A stretch of 64,000 nt of DNA from Roseiconus nitratireducens. GTDB lineage: Bacteria > Planctomycetota > Planctomycetia > Pirellulales > Pirellulaceae. The position numbers and the translations under genes are program-made. This document shows positions 25,481 through 34,845 of this stretch, piece after piece (position 1 is the stretch's first letter; the number at the start of each line of letters is the position of its first letter). The stretch is taken from positions 45,606-109,605 of the forward strand of contig NZ_VWOX01000020.1 in NCBI RefSeq assembly GCF_008629675.1, written 5' to 3'. Under the pieces are notes generated by a model. It saw nothing but the letters and a program-made list of their open reading frames with translations. It searched no databases and was not told where the DNA came from.

Positions 25481-26722
25481 CTACCCGTCACGGCCGATTT
25501 CGACGATCACGCGAACCCGCGTGGCGCCACGTTTCACCCAAATTGGCACCCGCTCGCCGGGCATCGTGTCGGCCACGGCATCCTTGAGGGCATTGAAATC
25601 AGAAATCATTTTCTCGCCAAACTGTTCGACCACATCCTCCGGAAGCAGCCCCCCTTGCTCGGCGGGTGAACCTTCCTTGACGTCAATGATTCGGGCCACC
25701 TCGTCGGACTGGTTTCCCGTCACCCCCAGGGTCGGCTTGAAGTTTGGAAGGAATCCCCAGGATTTGCCCGCGGCCATGCGGTCCCAAGCGTAATCGTAGT
25801 GATCGATCGGAACGTGCAGATTGTCGGCAACGTCGTTGCCGATCCGGCTGTGCACTGCGATCAATTCACCGGCGATATTGAACAACGGCCCGCCGCTGTC
25901 GCCACCGATCAGCGCGCAATCGGTCTTGATCACATCCGGTCGCACTTCCAGCAGACGCCCGACTCGGATGACCGAACCGCGACGGGAGTCGTAGCCGCCG
26001 GGATGCCCGAGCGCAATGCACCACATTCCCGGAACCAGATCTTCGCTGCTTCCCAGACTGGCGTGCGGCCAAGGCTCGCCGGCGTTCTGGCCGGGATTGA
26101 TCCGAATCAGCCCCGCGTCCACACGGCGATTCATCCCCAACGTCGTGGCGGTGACCTGACGACCGTTGGACAAAGTTACAAATGCGGTCTTTCCCGGTCG
26201 CATCGCCACATGGGCCGCCGTGACAATAAAACCGGTATCGGTGATGATCACGCCGCAGCCTTGGGCCGGACCGATCCGGACGCTGACGGTGCAGGCCGAC
26301 GCGATTCGCGCGACCCGCTGCTGCTGCTGCTCCAACTCCTGCAGTTGCTGCAACGACGTGGGCACGCCCCCACGCTTGAGCAACCGTTGGAGCGACTCGG
26401 GCACGGCCACACGGGTCCCCGAGGCCGATTTCCGACCTCGACCCCGGTCCGCTTCGCTCAGACCTTCAATCCGCGACTCTTCCGCCGTTTCGATGATTTC
26501 AAAGGCATCGCCGACGTCCGCTCCGGCCTGGGAACTGAACGGCCCGCGATCCTGCAGAAACTGGTTTTCTCGCGGTTCCTGCCCGCCGGCCATCCCCGCT
26601 GCGACCAGCACCAGCGCGAACGCGAACCGCCGCAGGCCCAGCCACCGCAGGCCCAGCGACTCCGGGGCCAGACGCCGCGGAGGGGCATCGGCAGGGATGC
26701 TTTGGGGCTGGGTTCGATTCAA
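25481..26722 (-). CDS. HtrA-like serine protease with C-terminal PDZ domain
   Basis: This is a 413-aa exported serine protease with the usual layout. After a signal-like segment (AFALVLVAAGMAGG) and a Gln-rich coiled-coil stretch come the catalytic residues: TAAHV (His), RRVDAGLIRI (Asp) and GGDSGGPLFNIAGELIAV (Ser), then a PDZ domain (IIDVKEGSPAEQGGLLPEDVVEQFGEK). It should degrade or chaperone misfolded envelope proteins. The start is TTG 26722, with GGAG six bases upstream; the upstream frame runs into the divergent SDR gene and shows no family sequence. The pseudoprotease gene follows on the same strand, 79 bp downstream, so the two are likely co-expressed. Confidence 0.85.
   Translation of the reverse strand: MNRTQPQSIPADAPPRRLAPESLGLRWLGLRRFAFALVLVAAGMAGGQEPRENQFLQDRGPFSSQAGADVGDAFEIIETAEESRIEGLSEADRGRGRKSASGTRVAVPESLQRLLKRGGVPTSLQQLQELEQQQQRVARIASACTVSVRIGPAQGCGVIITDTGFIVTAAHVAMRPGKTAFVTLSNGRQVTATTLGMNRRVDAGLIRINPGQNAGEPWPHASLGSSEDLVPGMWCIALGHPGGYDSRRGSVIRVGRLLEVRPDVIKTDCALIGGDSGGPLFNIAGELIAVHSRIGNDVADNLHVPIDHYDYAWDRMAAGKSWGFLPNFKPTLGVTGNQSDEVARIIDVKEGSPAEQGGLLPEDVVEQFGEKMISDFNALKDAVADTMPGERVPIWVKRGATRVRVIVEIGRDG
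26630..26659. repeat. 15-bp tandem duplication in the HtrA signal region
   Basis: CCGCAGGCCCAGCCA is followed by a copy with one change. In the minus-strand frame it encodes the repeated L-G-L-R-W/R of the protease signal region (LGLRWLGLRR), so the signal peptide has gained five residues. Confidence 0.8.
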
Positions 26723-26819
26723 AACGGACTCCGTGGACGCAATCTCGTGACAAGCAACTGACGGCTCCCTATTGTAGCCACAACCCGCCCCATTGAAAAA
26801 AGTGACGCGAAAAGCCGCA

Positions 26820-27737
26820 ATGAACGACGATACGGACATTCTAGTGGTCGGATCGGGATACCTAGGCCAAAAAGTCGCCGAAATGGCGGCCGCTGGCGGC
26901 GCAACTGTCCATGCCACGACGCGCAGTCCGCGACGGTTTGACGCGCTCAGCCGGGCCGGTCTGCGACCAGTTCTCTACGACTGGACCCGCCCCATCGTTC
27001 GCGGCCAACTGCCCACGGAAAACCTTCGTGGCGGCGGACGCGTGCTGGTCGCGGTCAGCTACGACCGCACCAGTCGCCACGACCGCTACACCTCGCAAGT
27101 CGGAGGACTGCGGAGGCTGCTGGCGGTGCTGCCGCCCGATACCCGGATTTGCTACATCAGCACCACCGGCGTCTACCATCAGCAAGATGGACGTTGGGTC
27201 GACGAAACCGCCCCCACCCACCCGGATCGGCTGGGCGGACGCGTGCATCTGCAAGCCGAGCAGCTGCTGCATGCGATGCGGCCCACCGGACGGCACCACA
27301 TCCTGCGTCTGGCGGGCATTTACGGTCCGGGCCGTGTGCCCCGCGTGTCCGACGTGCTTGCCGGCCGCCCCATCGCCTGTACCGAAACGGGTTTCTTGAA
27401 TTTGATCCATGTGACCGACGCCGCCCGCGCCGTGCTGGCCTCTTGGCAGCGACTTGGAAACGTCGCGCCCGCCGGTCCCGGCATCCAGTCACGTCTGTAT
27501 CTGGTGGCCGACGATCATCCCGTCGTGCGGGGCGATTTTTATCGTGAGATCGCGCGACGATGCGGTGTGGCACCGCCCCGCTTCGCGGCACCGGCGGCGG
27601 ATGCCTCCGCCCGGATGCGAAGCGAGAGCAACAAACGCATTTGGAATCGAAAGATGCGCCGGGATTTGCTGGACACCCTGACCTTTCCCGACTATCGCTG
27701 CGGGCTGGCAGACGTCTTGCAACGCACCCTAGAATGA
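26820..27737 (+). CDS. SDR-family NAD(P)-binding epimerase-like protein
   Basis: This is a 305-aa short-chain dehydrogenase of the extended/atypical type (YeeZ-like). The Rossmann glycine motif is ILVVGSGYLGQKVAEMAA at the N-terminus. The active-site region reads CYISTTGVYHQQDGRW, with the Ser/Thr and the YxxxK-like Tyr but no clear catalytic Lys at +4. LRLAGIYGPGR and NLIHVTDAARAVLA mark the substrate half. ATG 26820 is taken because similarity begins there; the frame is open to TTG 26793. The substrate is unknown. It is divergent from the HtrA gene and followed closely by the MBL-fold gene in another frame. Confidence 0.85.
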   Translation: MNDDTDILVVGSGYLGQKVAEMAAAGGATVHATTRSPRRFDALSRAGLRPVLYDWTRPIVRGQLPTENLRGGGRVLVAVSYDRTSRHDRYTSQVGGLRRLLAVLPPDTRICYISTTGVYHQQDGRWVDETAPTHPDRLGGRVHLQAEQLLHAMRPTGRHHILRLAGIYGPGRVPRVSDVLAGRPIACTETGFLNLIHVTDAARAVLASWQRLGNVAPAGPGIQSRLYLVADDHPVVRGDFYREIARRCGVAPPRFAAPAADASARMRSESNKRIWNRKMRRDLLDTLTFPDYRCGLADVLQRTLE

Positions 27738-27772
27738 CAACGAGCCGATCTTCAACCAACAAACCAGCACGC

Positions 27773-28573
27773 ATGATCCAACGCAATCCAATCTTTCCCG
27801 GCATCTTGGAACTGAATTTTCAGGCCCGCGAGGTGCTCGGATGCAACGTCTACCTGATTTACGACGAGGATGAATGGGCGCTCGTTGACATCGGCTATGA
27901 GGAAACGGTTGACGACTTCGTGGAGATCATTCGCAACTTGGATTTCCCGCTTTCGCAATGCAAAACCTTGATCGCCACGCACGCCGACGTGGACCACATC
28001 CAGGGTTTGGCCAAGCTGAAGTCGATTCTGAAAACCACCGTCACGGCGCATCCCAAAGCCGTCAAACCGCTGCGGGAAGGCGACACGTTGTGGACCCTGG
28101 CGGAGATCGAGGCGCAGAATTTGAAGATGGACATGCCCAAAGTCGACGTCGAAAACGAAGTCGGCGACGGCGACGTGATCCGCGTCGGCGGCATCGACAT
28201 CGAGGTCTGGCATACCCCCGGCCACACCAACAGCCAACTGGCCTTCCGAATCGGCGACGTGTTGCTCAGCGGTGACAACATCTACCGCGACGGCTGCATC
28301 GGCGCCATCGATGCTCACCACGGCAGCGACATCAAAGCCTTCGTCAAGTCGCTCGAGCGAATCCGGGACAGCGATGTGAAATGGTTGGCGCCCAGCCACG
28401 GCCCCATCTTCCCCAACGATGCCGACTTCATGAATCGCACCATCGACCGCGTTCGCGGTTACCTGAAGATGGCCGACTTCGGCACGTTGGCCGAGTCGTG
28501 GCCGCTGATGGACCAGTGGGAAGACGAAGTTGCCGCGGGAATCCTGCCCGAGGGACTGTCCACGCCAAGCTGA
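27773..28573 (+). CDS. Metallo-beta-lactamase-fold hydrolase
   Basis: This is a 266-aa MBL-fold hydrolase (glyoxalase II/lactonase-like). Metal motifs are: THADVDHI for the first cluster, with Asp in place of the usual second His of HxHxDH; WHTPGHTNSQLAF for the third His; LLSGDNIY for the bridging Asp; and APSHGPIF for the last His. The altered first motif suggests a different metal content or only one fully formed site. The start is ATG 27773, 35 bp after the SDR stop, so the two may share a transcript. The substrate cannot be told from sequence. Confidence 0.9.
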   Translation: MIQRNPIFPGILELNFQAREVLGCNVYLIYDEDEWALVDIGYEETVDDFVEIIRNLDFPLSQCKTLIATHADVDHIQGLAKLKSILKTTVTAHPKAVKPLREGDTLWTLAEIEAQNLKMDMPKVDVENEVGDGDVIRVGGIDIEVWHTPGHTNSQLAFRIGDVLLSGDNIYRDGCIGAIDAHHGSDIKAFVKSLERIRDSDVKWLAPSHGPIFPNDADFMNRTIDRVRGYLKMADFGTLAESWPLMDQWEDEVAAGILPEGLSTPS

Positions 28574-28613
28574 TGACTGGGAAATCGATGACAGGGGAAC
28601 CGGCGTCGATCCC

Positions 28614-30779
28614 TTACAGGTGAATCACCTGCTGGTCGCTGACCGTTTCGGCGTGCTGCTCGCAGTTGGCAGCCAGTTCGATCTTGGCGTGCCAACGTCC
28701 CTCGTGGTCGGCGCGAACGTGCCAGTGCGGTTGCACACAAACGCTCTGGTGCACCAGTTCGAATCCACCTTCGCTCTGACTGACCGTCTCGATCGGGAAA
28801 GCCCAAATGCCGCTGGGGCGATCCAGATTCAATTGGACGTCGATGCCCAACCAGCGATCCGATAGCGACAACGCGGTTGCCTCGGTCAAATCCAACGGCT
28901 GGCCCAACTGGCCCAGCCGGTTTCCGGACTGGTCGGAGAAGTAGCGATCGTCGGCGCCGGAGGGCAAGCCGGCAAAGTTGAATTCGATTCCGAAGTGGAA
29001 CGATTGATCCTGCGGCAGGTTCTCCAACAGGTAGGTGATCTCCAGCGTGTCCGAACCGGCAACCATGGTGATGGCCTTGGTCAACGTGATCGGAACTCCC
29101 CAGGCGTTTCCGTCCCGCCGCATCTGAATCTGGACACGATCCTCGCCGCGCCGCAGCTTGGCTTCAAACGGCAGATCGACGAAATCGCCTCGCTCGTCGG
29201 CGTCACCGCGCCACACCGATTCCAGTGTCGCATCGCTGTCATAGAAGTGATCCATCAAGCTCTTTCGGGCATACCGGTCGTACTGCAACCGCTTGTCCAG
29301 GTCGGCCTGCTTGAAGACCACGCGGTCGTGAATGCTCGCGACCTCTTCGTCGCCACTGCTGGGGCCGGCCAACACTTTGCGGTGATAGCTTTCGGGGCGG
29401 CGTTTCAAGGTCGCCAGCAGATTGTGGCTGATGTCACGGACGTCAAATTCGTACAAACGTCCGCCGCGTCCCGGAGCCACCCACACGCAAAGCTTGTCGT
29501 TGCTCAGCCGAACTTCCTGCATGCCGTCAAAGTCATAATCGTCGGCCGTCGCTTGCACGGAATCGACTGCGTCACCGGTCACTTTCTGCAGCAGGTTGTC
29601 CGCCGTGATCAGGTGCTGGTAGATGGCGTTTCGCAGGTGCGGCAAATAGATCCCGCCGAACGCCCCGTGCCAGTACGGGCAATTGCATTGACCGCGGTAC
29701 AGGTGGTCCCGGATGACCGACAACTGTCCGGCATCGACACCGGCCGCCTCGGCATCGGCCAGTCGACGACTGACGTGCATCATCCGGGCGTACATCTCGT
29801 TGGTTTCGTCGTACTTCGTTTTGAAATTGCGCCAGTACCCGCCCCGGACGAACGAACGCAGATCCTTCCAATGCTGGTGCTTTTCCATGGCATGGGTCAG
29901 CTCGTCCAAGCGTTGCTGTGCGTCGGTCGGCAACGACCATTCCGTCATTTCGCGATAGCTGCAATCGGGCAGGTAGATCTTGCCGGCCGGCGCCGTGCGA
30001 TTGACGGCTTCGCCCAACGTGACGGTGTGCAGCCAGGACGCGTTCTCCGTCAACGCATCGAACAAGCCCCGCAACCAACCCTTTTCGTAAACGTGCTGCT
30101 TGGTATCGGGCCACGTGCCGAATTTCTCTCCGTCGTCGCCGAAGGTCAAAACCGCCCCGGGCGTGCGTTCGGCAACCTGCCGACAATGATCGATGGTCGC
30201 TTGAACCGGCTGGAAGGGAATCGTGTAGCGGAGATGCTCGGATCCCGGGAAAACTCGCAGGACACGGCCGTCGTCCTCGGTGATGAAGTAGCCGGTCAAC
30301 CGCTCTTCTTGCACACCGGCGGCTCGGAAATGGTAGTCATCCAGAACCGTGTAGCGGATCCCAGCGTCGGCAACGTCGCGCGTCAGTGAAGATTCCCAAA
30401 CGCGTTCCGGGGTCCACATGCCGCGCGGGGTCACGCCCAGATTGCGTTCCAGCCAGTGCGCGTACGCCTGGATCTGTCCGATCCGATCCCGCGACGAAAG
30501 CATCGTCAAAATCGGCTCATACTGCGGGCCGCCGATGATTTCCACGCGGCCGGCTTCGACCAGCAGACGCAGCCGGTCCAGGTACTCGGGATGCCGTTCC
30601 GACATCCACAGCATCAAAGGACCGGACGTGTGCAAAGAGATCTGCAGCTGCTCGTAAGGCTCGAAGACCTCCATGAATGGCAGATAACTGTCCTGGTAGG
30701 CCTGCTCGAAGACGCCGTCGAAATTTCCGATCGGTTGGTGATTGTGCAGAGCCAAACAAAGATGAACGTGGGCAGTCAT
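28614..30779 (-). CDS. GH57 glycoside hydrolase (alpha-amylase/4-alpha-glucanotransferase type)
   Basis: This is a 721-aa cytoplasmic enzyme of family GH57. The N-terminal (beta/alpha)7 barrel shows LCLALHNHQPIGNF, GPQYEPILTMLSSRDRIGQ and MWTPERVWESS, which holds the Glu nucleophile, and the catalytic Asp in FGDDGEKFGTWPDTK. The C-terminal half is the beta-rich domain of 4-alpha-glucanotransferases (DUF1925/1926-type), with GRLYEFDVRDISHNLLATL and FHFGIEFNFAGLPSG. It should act on maltodextrins or glycogen, either hydrolysing or transferring glucan chains. ATG 30779 (MTAHVHLCLALH) is the family start; the upstream frame to 30878 is not conserved. With GalT and GlgA next door it fits alpha-glucan metabolism. 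Confidence 0.93.
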   Translation of the reverse strand: MTAHVHLCLALHNHQPIGNFDGVFEQAYQDSYLPFMEVFEPYEQLQISLHTSGPLMLWMSERHPEYLDRLRLLVEAGRVEIIGGPQYEPILTMLSSRDRIGQIQAYAHWLERNLGVTPRGMWTPERVWESSLTRDVADAGIRYTVLDDYHFRAAGVQEERLTGYFITEDDGRVLRVFPGSEHLRYTIPFQPVQATIDHCRQVAERTPGAVLTFGDDGEKFGTWPDTKQHVYEKGWLRGLFDALTENASWLHTVTLGEAVNRTAPAGKIYLPDCSYREMTEWSLPTDAQQRLDELTHAMEKHQHWKDLRSFVRGGYWRNFKTKYDETNEMYARMMHVSRRLADAEAAGVDAGQLSVIRDHLYRGQCNCPYWHGAFGGIYLPHLRNAIYQHLITADNLLQKVTGDAVDSVQATADDYDFDGMQEVRLSNDKLCVWVAPGRGGRLYEFDVRDISHNLLATLKRRPESYHRKVLAGPSSGDEEVASIHDRVVFKQADLDKRLQYDRYARKSLMDHFYDSDATLESVWRGDADERGDFVDLPFEAKLRRGEDRVQIQMRRDGNAWGVPITLTKAITMVAGSDTLEITYLLENLPQDQSFHFGIEFNFAGLPSGADDRYFSDQSGNRLGQLGQPLDLTEATALSLSDRWLGIDVQLNLDRPSGIWAFPIETVSQSEGGFELVHQSVCVQPHWHVRADHEGRWHAKIELAANCEQHAETVSDQQVIHL

Positions 30780-31394
30780 GTTCAGTGCAAACGCAAACGT
30801 GGAATGATGGCAAAAGGCAAGTTGACGACGGCCAAACCGACGCGACCGATTGTACGGACCGAAGCGGATTTTCCGCATGGCCTAATTGGCAACGAATCGC
30901 CCAGGAACCGAAATTCCCCGATGTCGACCGCACAAGGTTTCCGCGTTCGGAATCACCCCCGCAATCGGCACCGACGCCCCTGACTGACTATCGGCATCCT
31001 TGGGGGGAGGGCTCCACAACCCAGTGTTTAGAAATTCGTTCAGAAATGCATCGTCGTTTTTGCCGGGCGGAGCACCTGGCGACAGCCCGGAAGCGACAAT
31101 GTTCGGACAGGGCCTGTCTGGATACCGTCACGCCTGATCAAAAATAACGTGATTTGCACTACCGTGAGCGGCAAGGCGGTAGCCGCCGGTCGATACGAGT
31201 CCACCCGCGGCTGGCGCCACGCGGCTCACGAAAGGTGGCACGATCCGACGTCGCGACCGTCACCAAGCGGTGGCAATGCAGCACGTTCCACGCTCTGGCG
31301 AGCGTAGCTACCGAGCCAATCCCACGCTCTGGCGAGCGTGGCTACGTGAGCCAATTCTCCACGCTCTGGCGAGCGTGGCTACCTGAATGCCCGG
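30780..31394. other. Intergenic stretch with hairpin repeats
   Basis: About 615 bp between the GH57 gene (start) and the galT gene (end), both on the minus strand. The last 110 bp hold three hairpin repeats (31288-31383). No ORF is supported on either strand and no RNA gene was recognised. It should hold the GH57 promoter. Confidence 0.55.
31288..31383. repeat. Dispersed hairpin repeat, three copies in tandem
   Basis: Three copies of CACGCTCTGGCGAGCGTGGCTAC (first copy with GTAGC), at about 31288-31311, 31322-31345 and 31359-31383. Each forms a stem of eight bases (CCACGCTC/GAGCGTGG) around a TGGC loop. The array spaces the copies by roughly 34-38 bp. They lie 3' of galT. Confidence 0.85.
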
Positions 31395-32795
31395 CTAGTG
31401 GATCGCCAGCACGTGCCTGGGATCATTGGCGAATGCGGCCTCGCGATAGCGGTCGGTCGCGTCCTCAGGCAGCATGGAATTGATCATGCAATCGCTGCTC
31501 CACTCGAATCCCGCGGTCTTGGAGAGCCGGGGAAACACGTCCAGCGACCAGTGAAACGCGTCGGGTTGCTTGATCCCGGGCGGACAGGTGTGCAACAGGT
31601 AGTTGTACGCCTTGCCGGGGAATGCCGTGTCGACCCAGCCGAGCACCCGCCACAGGAAACTGGCCAGATTGTCCAACGCGTTGTCCGAAAAATCATCGAA
31701 GTGCGGCTGATGCATCGTCGACGTGACTCGCACCAGACCCGGAAAACGGCTGGCGAAGGGGCAAAATGCGACGAAGGAGTCGGCGTGATCAATCACCCGC
31801 GTCCGCTCGTTGAGCTCCGCCCGCAGCAGGTCGCAGCCGAGAGCGCATCCGGTCCGGGCACGATAGTTCTGGCAACGTTCCGTCACCGTGCGGACCCGCT
31901 GCGGCATCAGACTGGTGGCAATCAGTTGGCTGTGGCTGTGCCGCAGCGACGCCCCCGCATCGGGGCCGCAATTCTTGAACACGCTGATGTATTCGATCCC
32001 CGGCACCTGCCGCCAGTGGCGGATGCGATCGCGATAGGCCAGCAGCGTCATGTACAAGAACGAGGCATCCAACTGCGTGATCAACTCGGCGTGTTCGGAC
32101 GACTCGATCATCACCTCATGGCCGCCGACGGTGTCGGTGACCGGAAAGAAACTGCTTTGCTGCTGCGGGATCGCACCGGCGGTGTCAAAGGGACTGACCG
32201 CGGGAAACTTGTTCGGCACCACGCGAATGTCCCAATCCGGCTGGTCCGACGGACGGACTTCCACGGCCGGCCGCGCCAACCGGGTCCGATCGTCATCGGC
32301 GCGGCAGGTCAATTCGTCCGACCGCTTCGCTGACCAAACCGCTTTGGGCGTTTCCGATTCGGCGCCGCGGCAAAACGGACAATCTGGATCAACGCCATGA
32401 ACCGTTCGATGCTCCGATTCCGCACACCGAGCTTCCAAGATCGCATAGTCGTTGGGACGCTGATCACGCTCGGGAGCGAAGATCGTCCAGTCACCGGTCA
32501 ACAAATCTCGCCGAGAGTGTGACGCGGTGACACGATCACGTTCCCATTGATTGATCCGAGCCTGGATGCGTCGATCCGGCATCCGCTCGATCGACGGTTG
32601 TCCGGACCGACCTTGCCAGATCAGCTTGGTTTCGCAGGCCGAAGCCAGATGCGTGTCTTGGTCGCTGAGCTGCTTGGCGGACACGGTTTTTCCGGCCAAG
32701 ACGTATCGACCACGAGATTCGATCAACAGTTCGTTGGCGGCGTTTTTCGATGAAGATGGGGTCTCAGGCGAGACGCGATCGGCGTTGGACGACAT
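31395..32795 (-). CDS. galT: Galactose-1-phosphate uridylyltransferase
   Basis: GalT exchanges UMP between UDP-glucose and galactose-1-phosphate in the Leloir pathway. The protein is 466 aa, longer than the usual 330-350. The first 100 residues, partly a disordered Ser-rich region, are extra. Family features are CPFCRGAES (zinc), RVVPNKFPAVS, GGHEVMIES, the catalytic LRHSHSQLIATSLMP (HxH with the nucleophilic second His) and FHWSLDVFPRLSKTAGFEWSS near the end. Here the second His follows Ser rather than the usual Pro (HPH in many members), but both His are present. It lies between GH57 and GlgA genes, all on the minus strand but with gaps, so one transcript is not assured. Confidence 0.92.
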   Translation of the reverse strand: MSSNADRVSPETPSSSKNAANELLIESRGRYVLAGKTVSAKQLSDQDTHLASACETKLIWQGRSGQPSIERMPDRRIQARINQWERDRVTASHSRRDLLTGDWTIFAPERDQRPNDYAILEARCAESEHRTVHGVDPDCPFCRGAESETPKAVWSAKRSDELTCRADDDRTRLARPAVEVRPSDQPDWDIRVVPNKFPAVSPFDTAGAIPQQQSSFFPVTDTVGGHEVMIESSEHAELITQLDASFLYMTLLAYRDRIRHWRQVPGIEYISVFKNCGPDAGASLRHSHSQLIATSLMPQRVRTVTERCQNYRARTGCALGCDLLRAELNERTRVIDHADSFVAFCPFASRFPGLVRVTSTMHQPHFDDFSDNALDNLASFLWRVLGWVDTAFPGKAYNYLLHTCPPGIKQPDAFHWSLDVFPRLSKTAGFEWSSDCMINSMLPEDATDRYREAAFANDPRHVLAIH

Positions 32796-33014
32796 CGATG
32801 ACAGTTACGACTTGACGGGGCTGTGGACATCAGGAACTTGGGCGCGGAGACCACCTTCAACTCTCGCTCATCGTTCACTTGTCGACCGCGATGACTCCAT
32901 TGCTGTACGCGGGGGACCGGGACCCCAACTTTAGCGATTTCTCACCGATTTCCAGCCTTTCTTGCCAAGAATCTCCGATTCGCCGGTGGCCACAAAACAC
33001 CGCCCCGCGGGGCC

Positions 33015-34535
33015 TCACCGACTAAGGGAAATTGCGTTTTCGTAAAGCTCCACATACTGGATCGCACTCTTCCTCCAAGACCAATCCATCGACATCGCGC
33101 GGGCGACCAGATCGTCCCAATTTTTTTTCTCGTGATAGCGCATCTGCAGGGCCCGTCCGATCGCTTCATCCAATCCGTCCGGCGAGAACTCGCTCAGGTG
33201 GAACCCGGTCGCCGTGCCGTCGGCCAACGTCTCCGGCGTGCAATTGACCACGGTGTCCGCCAGACCGCCGGTAGCCGTAACGATCGGCACCGTTCCGTAG
33301 CGGAGGCTGTAAAGCTGGTTCAACCCACACGGTTCGTAGTGGCTGGGCATCAAGAACAGATCCGAGGCCGCTTCGATCTGGTGGGCCAACGCGTCGTCAA
33401 AACCGATCCGCACGGCAACTTGGTCGGGCGCCTGTTCGGCCAACCGCACCAAGTCCGCCTCGATCCCCGGGTCGCCACTTCCCAGAATCATCCATTGGGT
33501 CGGCCGCTGCTCCCGCACGTGACGCTCCAGCACCGGCAGGATCAAATCCCACCCTTTCTGCTCGGCCAACCGCCCGACCAGCCCCAGCATCGGCACCTCC
33601 GCCGAACGCTCCAAGGAAAACGCTTCCTGCAACGCCAGCTTGTTGGCCGTCTTGCCCTGTTGCCATGAATTGACATCGAATCGCGCCGGCAGGTTGGGAT
33701 CGTTGACCGGATCCCACACGGTCACGTCGATGCCGTTGGTGATTCCGGTCACCCGATTTCCGTCGCCGCCCTTGGCCGCCAACACGCCGTCCAATCCGCA
33801 ACCCCGGTGCGGCGTGCAAATCTCCATCGCGTAGCGGGGACTGACGGTGGTCACAAAGTCCGACGCCGCAATGCCGGCCTTGAGGAAATTCAGGTGCCCG
33901 TAGAATTCGAACGACCGGTGATTGAAGTAGGCCCACCCCAATCCGGTCCAACTGAATGCCTCAGCGGGGAATTGCCCCTGGTAGGCCATGTTGTGGATGG
34001 TCATCACCACCGGAGCGTCGCACACCGCCGGGTAGAACTCGGGCGTCGCCCGCAACAGCCCTGGGACCAATCCGGTCTGCCAATCGTTGCAGTGCAGCAC
34101 ATCGACATCCATCCCGATCCGCGGAAGCGCCGCCAGCGCCGCCCGACAAAAAAATGCGAACCGTTCGGCATTATCGGGATAGTCGCCGGAAGCATCTCCG
34201 TACAGCGACTCTCGGTCAAAGTACTGCGGCTGGTCGATGAACCACACCGGTACCTGGCTCAGCGGCAGCTGGGCCTTCAACAATCGGCCGCCGACCAATT
34301 TCCCACCCGACATCGGGATCGCAAAGCTGATGTCGGTCGTTTCGATCTTGATGCCGGCCCGGTGGATCTGTCGGAACGCCGGCATCACGACCGCGCAGCG
34401 GTTTCCCAACGCGGCAACTTCGCGGGGAAGCGTCCCGCAAACATCCGCCAAACCGCCCGTCTTAGCAAATGGCACCGCCTCAGTTGTCAAATAAGCAATA
34501 TTCAAAGGTGAAGGCTCTGTCGAAGCGGGATCCAT
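33015..34535 (-). CDS. glgA: Glycogen synthase (ADP-glucose type)
   Basis: GlgA (GT5) adds glucose from ADP-glucose to the growing alpha-1,4-glucan chain. The protein is 506 aa, the normal length. Motifs: LTTEAVPFAKTGGLADVCG at the N-terminus (KTGGL binds the nucleotide sugar), VLHCNDWQTGLVPGLL, LGLVGRLAEQKGWDLI, and SHYEPCGLNQLYSLRYGTVPIV at the acceptor and nucleotide site. The start is ATG 34535 (MDPASTEPSPLNIAYL), because the upstream frame to 34622 is Arg-rich. The neighbours GH57 and GalT support a role in storage polysaccharide. No glgB or glgC is present in the window. Confidence 0.95.
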   Translation of the reverse strand: MDPASTEPSPLNIAYLTTEAVPFAKTGGLADVCGTLPREVAALGNRCAVVMPAFRQIHRAGIKIETTDISFAIPMSGGKLVGGRLLKAQLPLSQVPVWFIDQPQYFDRESLYGDASGDYPDNAERFAFFCRAALAALPRIGMDVDVLHCNDWQTGLVPGLLRATPEFYPAVCDAPVVMTIHNMAYQGQFPAEAFSWTGLGWAYFNHRSFEFYGHLNFLKAGIAASDFVTTVSPRYAMEICTPHRGCGLDGVLAAKGGDGNRVTGITNGIDVTVWDPVNDPNLPARFDVNSWQQGKTANKLALQEAFSLERSAEVPMLGLVGRLAEQKGWDLILPVLERHVREQRPTQWMILGSGDPGIEADLVRLAEQAPDQVAVRIGFDDALAHQIEAASDLFLMPSHYEPCGLNQLYSLRYGTVPIVTATGGLADTVVNCTPETLADGTATGFHLSEFSPDGLDEAIGRALQMRYHEKKNWDDLVARAMSMDWSWRKSAIQYVELYENAISLSR

Positions 34536-34845
34536 TGATGATTTGATTGCCGGCCGCCAAATCCTGCCCAGCCGAGCAATCCTGGCAACACCGCGCGGCG
34601 AACGATTGGGGCAGCGTCTCACGGTGGTCGGGAATCGACGGCACGCGCGGCATTCGGTTCAGAGTGTAAACATCGTGCGTGGCGATTGCACCGCTGAGGA
34701 TTGTCACGCTATCGATTATTGATCGCTTTTCGCGCGTCGGACGAACCCACACCGGTCTCCGACCAGAAGTCGATTGGCTAAACTGAGACGGTGCGTTTTC
34801 GCGCTGCCCGCCCGATTTCTATTCCCCCTGCTTGTCCCGCGTTGA
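34536..34845. other. Divergent intergenic region, nothing recognised
   Basis: About 310 bp between the divergent glgA and pseudokinase genes. It should hold both promoters. I see no ORF, repeat or RNA gene. Confidence 0.5.
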
